A DNA stretch of 22,711 bases from assembly GCA_030633365.1 (NCBI GenBank), contig DAOVSY010000009.1:1-22711 (forward strand). Reading direction: 5' to 3'. This document shows, one piece after another, positions 16,941-22,711 of the stretch; the first letter of the stretch is position 1; every line of letters starts with the position of its first letter. Under the pieces are notes generated by a model. It saw only the letters and a program-made list of their open reading frames with translations. It was not told where the DNA came from and did no database searches. The translations under genes were made by a program, and so were the position numbers. The stretch comes from Spirochaetaceae bacterium (lineage in GTDB: Bacteria; Spirochaetota; Spirochaetia; B11-G9).

Positions 16941-18287
16941 TTATTCCATTGCCTCTGCTTCATGAGGCAGAATCCTTTTGATAGGCCTAAAGTAGGTTTT
17001 AGGTGAATGTTCTGCCAGGTCGGAAACTTTTGTCATATAGATACAGGCATATTTTTCCACCTGTTCTGCAAATCGGCTCTCTTCTGAACCGGCTCGCAGT
17101 ATCTCTCCCCAGTAGGGATTAAAGAACTTTTTAAAAATACCCAGTTGTTCTGATATAAGACCGTTCATTTGATCAATTTCTTCATAAAGTTTATCTCTGG
17201 TCTTTCTGTTTGTTCCCTGTTTGTTAAGTTTACTTTCCAATACAGCTTTTTCTTCCATTAGAGAGTTTATTTTTATCTGCACAGATTTTGATTTTTTAAG
17301 ACTTTCTATTTCATTCTCAAGATCTCCAAGAACCAGTGCAGTTCTCCAGGAACAGTATTTTTTTATAGAAACTACATCTCCATAAATATGATCACCTATG
17401 TAAAGGATTTCACTTCCCTGGACACCTAAGTCATCCTGCAGTTTTTGGAACCAGCCTCCCTGATAAATCCCTTTTGCCACTGAGCCCATGTGATTAGTCA
17501 TCTGACCTGTTTTCTGATCAATTTTAAGAAATCTCCCAGGATGTTCAAAAAATCCTGGTTTATCAGCAAGGGTTATAACAAGGTCAAAAACATCTTCCCA
17601 TTTTTTGTACTTTTTCCAGTATGGATTAAGTGCATAGTCCAGAAGTGCTTTTGTATAGTCATAATCAGAGTTTGTAATAATTATTAGTTTTTTACCATAG
17701 TCCAGATAACGTTCCATAAGTTCCGGAACCTGTGGGTCTGGAATAACATACTTTCCAAAGTCATTTTTCAAATATGATTTAAGAGTATCATCCTGATGTA
17801 TTATGTCCAGGACAGCTTTTATGTCATCAGCTATCTGGTGGTAATTGGGTAGTTTTTCTCCATCAACTTTCATTTGAACAAGCTGGGAGAAAATAACTCC
17901 ATTTGAAATTGCAAAAGATGTATCCAGACTTACAAACTCCGAACCTTTAATATCTATAGCCATTTCTCTGTAAATTTTATTTTGCTCTCTGTAATCTACT
18001 TCCTTCAGACCGTGGTATGCAATTTTTACCTTTCCATATCTGCTAAGCTGAAGGAGGTTACCATTTATTTTGTCTATAACAAGCCCAACTATAGATCTCT
18101 GAAAATCAAATTGAAGATTAAGTATAGAAGATGGATACTCCATTTTTTTATGAAGAGTTTTTAATGCTTCTCTGTGTGTTAATTTCTCCAGTTCTTCAGT
18201 ATTATATCCTACTAAGGTATAATCCATATCAAAACCAATAACTTTGATATATTTTAGATTAAGTATTCGGTTTACATAAACTGACAT
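16941..18287 (-). CDS. HAD-IG family 5'-nucleotidase
   Basis: A 448-aa HAD-superfamily phosphatase of the HAD-IG/cytosolic purine 5'-nucleotidase (NT5C2-like) group. Motif I is F-D20-M-D22-Y-T-L (nucleophile and acid/base), motif II I-I-T-N-S-D-Y-D-Y-T, motif III lysine in D-K-P-G-F-F, and motif IV Y-I-G-D-H-I-Y-G-D. The last is the family-specific G-D-H-I-[FY]-G-D signature, followed by W-R-T. The family removes phosphate from nucleoside monophosphates, often IMP or GMP; a coiled-coil-like Glu/Lys-rich stretch follows motif IV. The frame is open for 66 more codons upstream, but AAGGAG at 18295-18300 sits seven bases before the ATG at 18287, and homology starts there. A nucleotide-salvage role next to upp is plausible but they are not in one operon. 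Confidence 0.9.
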   Translation of the reverse strand: MSVYVNRILNLKYIKVIGFDMDYTLVGYNTEELEKLTHREALKTLHKKMEYPSSILNLQFDFQRSIVGLVIDKINGNLLQLSRYGKVKIAYHGLKEVDYREQNKIYREMAIDIKGSEFVSLDTSFAISNGVIFSQLVQMKVDGEKLPNYHQIADDIKAVLDIIHQDDTLKSYLKNDFGKYVIPDPQVPELMERYLDYGKKLIIITNSDYDYTKALLDYALNPYWKKYKKWEDVFDLVITLADKPGFFEHPGRFLKIDQKTGQMTNHMGSVAKGIYQGGWFQKLQDDLGVQGSEILYIGDHIYGDVVSIKKYCSWRTALVLGDLENEIESLKKSKSVQIKINSLMEEKAVLESKLNKQGTNRKTRDKLYEEIDQMNGLISEQLGIFKKFFNPYWGEILRAGSEESRFAEQVEKYACIYMTKVSDLAEHSPKTYFRPIKRILPHEAEAME

Positions 18288-18294
18288 TAAGAAA

Positions 18295-18300
18295 CTCCTT
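18295..18300 (-). promoter_or_regulatory. Shine-Dalgarno sequence deciding the start of the 5'-nucleotidase
   Basis: AAGGAG on the minus strand, seven bases before the ATG at 18287. It rules out the longer in-frame start at 18485, which would overlap the divergent nucleotidyltransferase gene. Confidence 0.85.
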
Positions 18301-18306
18301 TTTAGT

Positions 18307-18335
18307 AGTATAAGGTATATATTTAATGTGGTAAA
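18307..18335 (-). promoter_or_regulatory. Promoter of the 5'-nucleotidase gene
   Basis: Minus strand TTTACC (18335-18330) and TATACT (18312-18307), 17-base spacer. This predicts a leader of about 18-20 bases carrying AAGGAG. Confidence 0.55.
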
Positions 18336-18388
18336 TGTCAGATTCTTCTGAGCTTCCCATGAATAATTATTAATGCTAAGGTCGTTTT

Positions 18389-18393
18389 GGAGG
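18389..18393 (+). promoter_or_regulatory. Shine-Dalgarno sequence deciding the start of the nucleotidyltransferase
   Basis: GGAGG five bases before the ATG at 18399. It overlaps the alternative TTG start at 18387, which is therefore rejected. Confidence 0.85.
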
Positions 18394-18398
18394 ACGAT

Positions 18399-19307
18399 AT
18401 GAAAAAACCGGCTTTGGTTATAATGGCAGCAGGCATAGGCAGCAGATATGGTGGGATTAAGCAGATTGAACCAGTTGGAGAACATGGGGAAGTTATTCTT
18501 GATTATTCTGTTTTTGATGCAGTTAGAGCAGGTTTTGGAAAAATTGTTTTTATAATTCGAAAAGATCTGGAAAAAGATTTCAAAGAAGCTGTTTTTGATC
18601 GTATTCCTTCTTCTATTGATGTAGAGTATGTTTTTCAGGAACTGGATTCTGAACTTCCCTTTGAGGTTCCTTTAAACAGAACTAAACCATGGGGAACTGC
18701 TCATGCTGTTTTGTGTACAGCATCTGTTATTGATGGACCTTTTGTAGTTATAAATGCAGATGATTATTATGGTTCATCTGTATTTTCCGATGTAATGCCC
18801 TTTCTTCAGAAGATGGAGACTGGTAGTACCAATTATGCTATGGCTGGATATACCTTAAGAAAAACCCTCTCAGCTCATGGTTATGTTTCCAGAGGAGTAT
18901 GTAAGGCCGATTCAAAAAACCTCCTTACAAGTATAGTGGAATATGAAAAAATTGAGATTATCGATGGAAAGATAGTTGCAAAGCGCCTTAAATCTGATTC
19001 TTCGGAAATTATGACAGGAACAGAGCCTACTTCTATGAACTTTTTCTGTCTGGGACCTGCCTTTTTTGATGAAATTAGAGAAGGTCTAAAAGAATTTTTA
19101 TCAGATAAAGAAAATCTTGCAAAAACAGAAATTTATCTGCCTATTTTACTGGATACTTTAATAAAAAAACAGGAAGCAACAGTAGAGGTTATTCCTACAG
19201 ACTCTTCATGGTTTGGAATGACCTACAAAGAGGATAGCCCTATTGTAAAAAAGGCTTTTAGGGATCTTATTAAAGATGGAGTTTATCCATCACCTCTATG
19301 GGGTTAG
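18399..19307 (+). CDS. Sugar-phosphate nucleotidyltransferase family protein
   Basis: A 302-aa GT-A-fold nucleotidyltransferase. The N-terminal signature A10-A-G-I-G-S-R-Y-G-G-I-K-Q is the nucleotide-binding G-x-G-x-R loop plus lysine, and N119-A-D121-D-Y-Y-G is the metal-binding segment. In between, K-P-W-G-T-A-H-A-V resembles the G-T-A-x-A motif of NTP-sugar pyrophosphorylases. Such enzymes join NTP and a sugar-1-phosphate to make NDP-sugar and pyrophosphate, but this free-standing group with R-Y-G-G-x-K-Q is poorly characterised and the substrate cannot be assigned. There is no C-terminal left-handed beta-helix or acyltransferase domain. A lipoprotein gene follows after 42 bp and may share the transcript. 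Confidence 0.85.
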   Translation: MKKPALVIMAAGIGSRYGGIKQIEPVGEHGEVILDYSVFDAVRAGFGKIVFIIRKDLEKDFKEAVFDRIPSSIDVEYVFQELDSELPFEVPLNRTKPWGTAHAVLCTASVIDGPFVVINADDYYGSSVFSDVMPFLQKMETGSTNYAMAGYTLRKTLSAHGYVSRGVCKADSKNLLTSIVEYEKIEIIDGKIVAKRLKSDSSEIMTGTEPTSMNFFCLGPAFFDEIREGLKEFLSDKENLAKTEIYLPILLDTLIKKQEATVEVIPTDSSWFGMTYKEDSPIVKKAFRDLIKDGVYPSPLWG

Positions 19308-19349
19308 TAGTACTGGATTTTGGCAGTTAAAGGTGATAAGTTCTCAACC

Positions 19350-20108
19350 ATGATTAAATATGCAGTTCTGATTTTTACCAGTTTTTTTATGATTTTTTTT
19401 CTAAATGCATGTTCATCCCAACAGGATATTTATATATCAGATACAGGGGAAGGTACTGTTTCTATAGATGTAAATATTGATAAGATGCTGACTGCCTATG
19501 CAGGAGATCTTCTGGGTGGCTTCTCAAATATTGATACAAGCAATATAAATCTTTTTGATACTCTTAAAATAAGCCATACTATTTCAGAACTTGAGTCTGT
19601 TTCCCTTACTGATATAACTACAGAATCTTCTGAAAAACTTCACCTGAAGCTGGATTTTACAGATCCAGGGAAGATATTTGATGAGTCTGAATTATCAGGA
19701 ACCCCTGGTTTAATTTCTTTTTCTACCAGAAGAGTTTGTAATAGAGATAGAAAAAAAATCAGTGTATATTTATCTAAAGAAAATTTTAACACAGCCATGG
19801 CATTGGTTGGCATGAAGGATTCGGAAATACTGGATACTTTTGGCCCCCAGGATAACCCCTATACAGATACTGAATATCTTGACCTAATGGAATTTCTTTT
19901 AGAGGAGTATGAATCTTCTTCGAAAATAAGATCAATTATAAATTCTTCGGAAGTTTTAATTAATCTTAATTTAGATGGACGCATTGTTAATTATAGTGGG
20001 TATATCAAATCAGAAATAGAATCCGAATCAAGTGTACAAATAAAAATACCATTATTGGATATTGTTACTCTGGAAAAGCCTATAGAGTTTGTTGTGGAGT
20101 GGGAGTAA
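19350..20108 (+). CDS. Predicted lipoprotein of unknown function
   Basis: A 252-aa protein starting M-I-K-Y with a hydrophobic signal segment (residues 4-18) and lipobox L18-N-A-C21-S-S. It should be exported, lipidated on Cys21 and anchored in a membrane. The mature part is acidic, rich in Ser, Asp, Ile and Leu, and looks like alternating beta-strands (S-I-D-V-N-I-D, L-H-L-K-L-D-F, V-L-I-N-L-N-L). I recognise no domain. The frame extends to a TTG at 19320, but the signal peptide fits the ATG at 19350; an AAAGGTGAT lies about 13 bases upstream, rather far. It is downstream of the nucleotidyltransferase and ends just before the VapC relic and the terminator shared with a convergent lipoprotein. 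Confidence 0.75.
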   Translation: MIKYAVLIFTSFFMIFFLNACSSQQDIYISDTGEGTVSIDVNIDKMLTAYAGDLLGGFSNIDTSNINLFDTLKISHTISELESVSLTDITTESSEKLHLKLDFTDPGKIFDESELSGTPGLISFSTRRVCNRDRKKISVYLSKENFNTAMALVGMKDSEILDTFGPQDNPYTDTEYLDLMEFLLEEYESSSKIRSIINSSEVLINLNLDGRIVNYSGYIKSEIESESSVQIKIPLLDIVTLEKPIEFVVEWE

Positions 20109-20148
20109 ATTAAAGAGTATTTTTCTTGACAGCTCAATTTTCACAAAG

Positions 20149-20370
20149 CCCTGGGTTGTTCTGCTTGGTTTTCTCCGATTAACCACATCTTCCCGGGTGT
20201 TTGCTAATCCACTTACACCGTCAGAAGCCTGGGTCATTATAGATTCCTGGTTGGAGAGAAGTGTAGTGCATATTCTGAATCCGGGATCTAATCACTTCCA
20301 GATATTCCGGACTCTTATGCTGGATAATGGGACGGGTGGTAAATTAAAAGATCCCCGGAGAATATTTTGA
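20149..20370 (+). pseudogene. Decayed VapC-like PIN-domain toxin fragment
   Basis: An open frame (continuing upstream into the lipoprotein's 3' end) encodes P-W-V-V-L-L-G-F-L-R-L-T-T-S, then P-L-T-P-S-E-A-W, D-S-W-L, L-N-P-G-S-N-H and T-G-G-K-L-K-D. This follows, in order and spacing, the middle of the VapC toxin subgroup (typically V-L-L-G-F-L-R-x-x-T, P-L-x-x-x-E-A, W-L, P-G-x-x-H, G-G-N-L-x-x-D). The N-terminal D-x-N strand and everything after the third-motif Asp are missing. The C-terminal end runs into the left arm of a terminator. No start codon with a Shine-Dalgarno sequence and no antitoxin gene are visible, so this is a relic rather than a working toxin. The alternative is a chance ORF, but the ordered similarity over ~65 residues argues against it. 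Confidence 0.65.
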
Positions 20371-20403
20371 CTCTATTAAAGAGGCTAATCCCGGGGATTT
20401 TTT
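20351..20403. terminator. Bidirectional intrinsic terminator with nested hairpin
   Basis: ATCCCCGG (20351-20358) pairs with CCGGGGAT (20391-20398). The 32-base interior contains a smaller CTCT/AGAG hairpin (20371-20374 with 20380-20383). On the plus strand six T follow the right arm (20398-20403); on the minus strand CTTTTAATTT follows. It ends both the plus-strand nucleotidyltransferase/lipoprotein unit and the convergent lipoprotein gene at 20412. Confidence 0.75.
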
Positions 20404-20411
20404 CTTATGGT

Positions 20412-21434
20412 TTAATTATCAAATACTGCAGCGTAGGTTAGTGCAGTCTTCGATGATCCCGATCCAATCCTGTGATTGTATCGAAGGAGTAAAGTTCTGT
20501 AAAATTCTTCAATTTCAGCAAAATCTTCTGCTGTCATTTTCACGTCAGCTCCATCTTTATTCTCATACTCTGTATCAAAATCAAAGGAAACCTCTGCGGC
20601 AAGATCTTCTCCGTCTAATTGGAAAAGACTGAGAGCTACTTCCATTTCAAGCCCGTTTTTAAGAAGAAGCACACCTGGTTCGATTTTTGTTTCGAGTAAA
20701 GTTTTTCCGCCTATAGGGCCTATAGGGTTTATATCTGAATCCAGTCCAATTTCCAATAGCTGAGGATAAAGGGTGGCATAGGATTCAATTGTAGGTTCAA
20801 ACAGATCAGCAAACTCAGCGCCGTATTCTTCAACTTTTTCCTTAACTTTTAAGGACTTTGTATATTTAATACCTGCAGGAGATATATCCGCTTCTATCTC
20901 CGCCTCATCATCTTTAAAGTCATCATCTAAAAGTATAAATCGCTCTCCCACAAACATGGGGATTGCTTCTGAGACACTAAAATCGTTGTGTCCGTACTTA
21001 AGAGTTATATCATATTTTTCATCAAGTTCATTAAGGGGACTATCGGCACCAAAATATTCATCAAATTTCTGTCTGTATCTAACGACATAGCCTTTACCGC
21101 GATAGATTTCAGCAGAATCACTGTCAATATACTGTATCTGTCTGTATCCCGGTTCCATAGGATCATCTGTCTGCTCGAAACGGATGTCTTCTTTATCTGC
21201 CGCTTCTCTCATAATTTCCCACAATAAAGCCGGATCATAATCTTCCAGATTTATGATAATCTTATATTCCGCAGAATCAAGATTCTCCAAAACATGGGGG
21301 ACATCAACAGTTATATCCATATCATGTATAGATACTGCCAGTCTTTCCATACCGAATGAATCATCAATCGGCTGCTCCATTTCACATGCTCCTATGAGAG
21401 CGAGTACTGTTAGAACTAATAGAATTTTTTTCAT
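20412..21434 (-). CDS. Predicted acidic lipoprotein of unknown function
   Basis: A 340-aa protein with a short signal peptide, M-K-K then hydrophobic residues 4-14 and lipobox I14-G-A-C17, so lipidation at Cys17 is expected. The mature protein is strongly acidic (for example L-D-D-D-F-K-D-D-E-A-E-I-E), with alternating hydrophobic strands and a C-terminal region ending R-Y-N-H-R-I-G-S-G. I recognise no domain. The start is firm: GGGGA five bases before the ATG and a canonical promoter at 21462-21490. It is transcribed alone and convergently with the other lipoprotein gene, sharing its terminator; the two proteins are not obviously homologous by eye. Confidence 0.78.
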   Translation of the reverse strand: MKKILLVLTVLALIGACEMEQPIDDSFGMERLAVSIHDMDITVDVPHVLENLDSAEYKIIINLEDYDPALLWEIMREAADKEDIRFEQTDDPMEPGYRQIQYIDSDSAEIYRGKGYVVRYRQKFDEYFGADSPLNELDEKYDITLKYGHNDFSVSEAIPMFVGERFILLDDDFKDDEAEIEADISPAGIKYTKSLKVKEKVEEYGAEFADLFEPTIESYATLYPQLLEIGLDSDINPIGPIGGKTLLETKIEPGVLLLKNGLEMEVALSLFQLDGEDLAAEVSFDFDTEYENKDGADVKMTAEDFAEIEEFYRTLLLRYNHRIGSGSSKTALTYAAVFDN

Positions 21435-21461
21435 ACTTTCCCCTTTTTTAATTTTTCTTAT

Positions 21462-21490
21462 ATTTTAATATGGATAAAACGAGGTGTCAA
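21462..21490 (-). promoter_or_regulatory. Strong sigma70-type promoter for the acidic lipoprotein
   Basis: Minus strand TTGACA (21490-21485) and TAAAAT (21467-21462) with a 17-base spacer, near consensus. The start should be near 21455, giving a 20-base leader with GGGGA. Confidence 0.75.
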
Positions 21491-21581
21491 ATAAAAAGAA
21501 AATATCATATGTATCACTTTATTTTATACATGCACTTTTTAAAGATCAGGGCAACACCCAAAAGAATAAAAACTGGATATC

Positions 21582-21610
21582 TTGACAGATTACTCTCATA
21601 GTTTTATCGT
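21582..21610 (+). promoter_or_regulatory. Promoter of the EIIA-antiporter operon, -10 box abutting the start codon
   Basis: TTGACA (21582-21587) and TATCGT (21605-21610), spacer 17. The -10 box ends eight bases before the ATG at 21619, so the mRNA should begin within about two bases of the start codon. The bases between are CCTCCTAT, which cannot act as a Shine-Dalgarno sequence. Confidence 0.6.
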
Positions 21611-21618
21611 CCTCCTAT

Positions 21619-22074
21619 ATGAACCTAAAAAAAATATTAAACACAAAGCTTGTAGAACTGGATCTTAAGGGAAATAGCAAGCAGGAAATAATTGAAAATC
21701 TTTTGGATATTCTTGTTAAAACAGGAAAGGTAAAAGACAGATCTTTAGCACTTGAAGCATTGTTGGATCGTGAAGCTAAAATGTCTACAGGTCTTCAACA
21801 GGGCGTTGCCATACCTCATGGTAAAACAGATGCAGTAACTGAGCTTCTGGCATGTGTTGGGATACGAAAGGATGGGGTGGATTTCAAGGCTCTGGATGGG
21901 ATTCCCAGTAAAATTTTTATAATGACCCTGTCTCCATTAACCAGATCAGGACCCCATGTACAGTTTCTTGCAGATATTAGCAGGGTTCTTACCAGTGAGG
22001 GTATGCGGGAAAAGCTAATTGATTCAAGCACGAAAGAAGATTTGATATCCCTTTTGGTTAAGAGGCCTTCATGA
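21619..22074 (+). CDS. PTS fructose/nitrogen-type EIIA domain protein (PtsN-like)
   Basis: A 151-aa single-domain EIIA of the mannitol/fructose/Ntr class. The phosphorylatable histidine is His67 in V-A-I-P-H67-G-K-T-D-A-V, preceded by the typical A-L-x-x-R-E-x-x-x-S-T-G-L-x-x-G. The N-terminus L-N-T-K-L-V-E-L-D-L-K is the usual start of PtsN-like domains, so the ATG at 21619 is right although no Shine-Dalgarno sequence precedes it. No EIIB or EIIC permease domain is adjacent. Instead its stop overlaps the start of a CPA2 antiporter (ATGA), implying a regulatory role in ion transport, comparable to the known PtsN control of potassium transport in proteobacteria. Whether it is phosphorylated by HPr cannot be judged here. 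Confidence 0.88.
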   Translation: MNLKKILNTKLVELDLKGNSKQEIIENLLDILVKTGKVKDRSLALEALLDREAKMSTGLQQGVAIPHGKTDAVTELLACVGIRKDGVDFKALDGIPSKIFIMTLSPLTRSGPHVQFLADISRVLTSEGMREKLIDSSTKEDLISLLVKRPS

Positions 22075-22711
22075 CACACTTAATGACCATACTTGTTCTT
22101 CAACTGGCCATTATTATTATTTCATCAAGAATTATTGGATGGGCGTTTCATAAGTATTTAAAACAACCTAAAGTTCTTGGTGAATTAGCTGCTGGAATGA
22201 TAATTGGACCTTATGCACTTGGATCTATAAATATTGCAGCTCTTCATGGACCTCTTTTTCATTTACCTGAAACTACTTTGCCCATTAGTCCTGAATTATA
22301 TGGATTTGCAGTTATTGCATCTATAATTTTACTTTTTTCTGCTGGCCTGGAAACTGATTTACCAACTTTTTTGCGATTTTCAGCTAAGGGCTCTCTTGTT
22401 GGTTTTGGAGGAGTCATAGTCTCTTTTTTTCTGGGAGATTTGGTTACAGTCTTATTTTTTGAAGATGTTGTAAGTTTTATGGACCCCAAAGCTCTGTTTT
22501 TAGGGACTCTATCCACTGCAACCTCTGTAGGAATAACTGCCAGAATCCTTAGTGAACGTAGAAAAATGTCTACTCCCGAGGGGGTAACTATTCTTGCTGC
22601 GGCTGTTTTAGATGATGTAATTGGAATTGTTTTATTAGCTGTTGTGGTTGGTGTTGCAAAAGTAGAATCTTCAGGAACAGGAGTTGCCTGGGGAGAGATT
22701 GGATTTATAGC
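22071..22711 (+). CDS. CPA2-family cation:proton antiporter (Kef/NapA-type), N-terminal part
   Basis: At least 213 residues, running off the right edge. It begins with an ATG overlapping the EIIA stop by four bases. Family marks: Q-P-K-V-L-G-E-L-A-A-G-M-I-I-G-P in the second membrane segment, L-L-F-S-A-G-L-E-T-D, T-A-T-S-V-G-I-T-A-R-I-L, and V-L-D-D-V-I-G-I-V containing the paired Asp of the ion-binding site in electrogenic CPA2 exchangers. About six hydrophobic segments are visible, so it is an inner-membrane protein exchanging Na+ or K+ for H+. No C-terminal RCK/TrkA-N or UspA domain can be checked because the gene is cut. Confidence 0.88.
   Translation, partial: MTHLMTILVLQLAIIIISSRIIGWAFHKYLKQPKVLGELAAGMIIGPYALGSINIAALHGPLFHLPETTLPISPELYGFAVIASIILLFSAGLETDLPTFLRFSAKGSLVGFGGVIVSFFLGDLVTVLFFEDVVSFMDPKALFLGTLSTATSVGITARILSERRKMSTPEGVTILAAAVLDDVIGIVLLAVVVGVAKVESSGTGVAWGEIGFI

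Noticed and set aside
18288..18485. In-frame 66-codon upstream extension of the HAD 5'-nucleotidase
   Set aside because: The family motif begins right after the ATG at 18287, which has an AAGGAG seven bases upstream. The extension would cover the promoter and overlap the divergent gene.
20412..21434. Horizontal transfer of the acidic lipoprotein gene, suggested by a seemingly higher GC content
   Set aside because: Sampled stretches vary between about 33 and 43 percent GC, a range also seen in ordinary genes such as ettA, so composition gives no firm support.

Overview
The window is a low-GC bacterial chromosomal segment packed with short operons on both strands. The inventory is: an AddAB-type recombination helicase-nuclease, the ABC-F factor EttA, two lipoproteins with lipoboxes, a HAD-IG 5'-nucleotidase, a tungsten-type aldehyde:ferredoxin oxidoreductase, and a PTS EIIA domain protein coupled to a CPA2 antiporter. 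This looks like an anaerobic or microaerophilic Gram-negative-type organism, and a member of the Spirochaetota would fit. That assignment is an inference from gene content; no rRNA or other phylogenetic marker lies in the window.

Layout. (i) 1-5072, plus strand: the 3' part of addB (open at the left edge), then addA 5 bp later. (ii) 5110-8168, minus strand: aroA, then a threonine aldolase, then a class I glutamine amidotransferase-like protein, behind a clear sigma70-type promoter. (iii) 8269-12692, plus strand: a family 2 glycosyltransferase, ettA and an AOR-family oxidoreductase, closely spaced. (iv) 12703-15577, minus strand: upp, a class III aminotransferase and a kinase-like protein of unknown function; the last two overlap by one base. 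A 9-bp inverted repeat sits in the upp leader. (v) 15742-16938, plus strand: a secernin/C69-like Ntn hydrolase. (vi) 16941-18287, minus strand: the HAD-IG 5'-nucleotidase. (vii) 18399-20108, plus strand: a sugar-nucleotidyltransferase-like protein and a lipoprotein. (viii) 20109-20411: a decayed VapC/PIN toxin fragment and a bidirectional terminator. (ix) 20412-21434, minus strand: a second lipoprotein. (x) 21619 to the right edge, plus strand: EIIA and a Kef/NapA-type antiporter that starts on an ATGA overlap and is cut by the window edge.

No phage, transposon, CRISPR array, tRNA or rRNA is visible, and I do not see a large undescribed system. The most interesting signals are small. At three plus-strand gene starts (8269, 15742, 21619) a promoter-like -10 box lies only 5-8 bases before the start codon and no Shine-Dalgarno sequence is visible. 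This suggests leaderless mRNAs, whereas the minus-strand genes opposite them have canonical promoters, leaders of roughly 20-60 nt and good ribosome binding sites. Other points of interest are the VapC relic, the inverted repeat just downstream of the predicted upp promoter, the aminotransferase/kinase-like pair, a His-Pro-Asp where class I amidotransferases normally have His-Pro-Glu, and an EPSP synthase with an unusual glyphosate-site loop.
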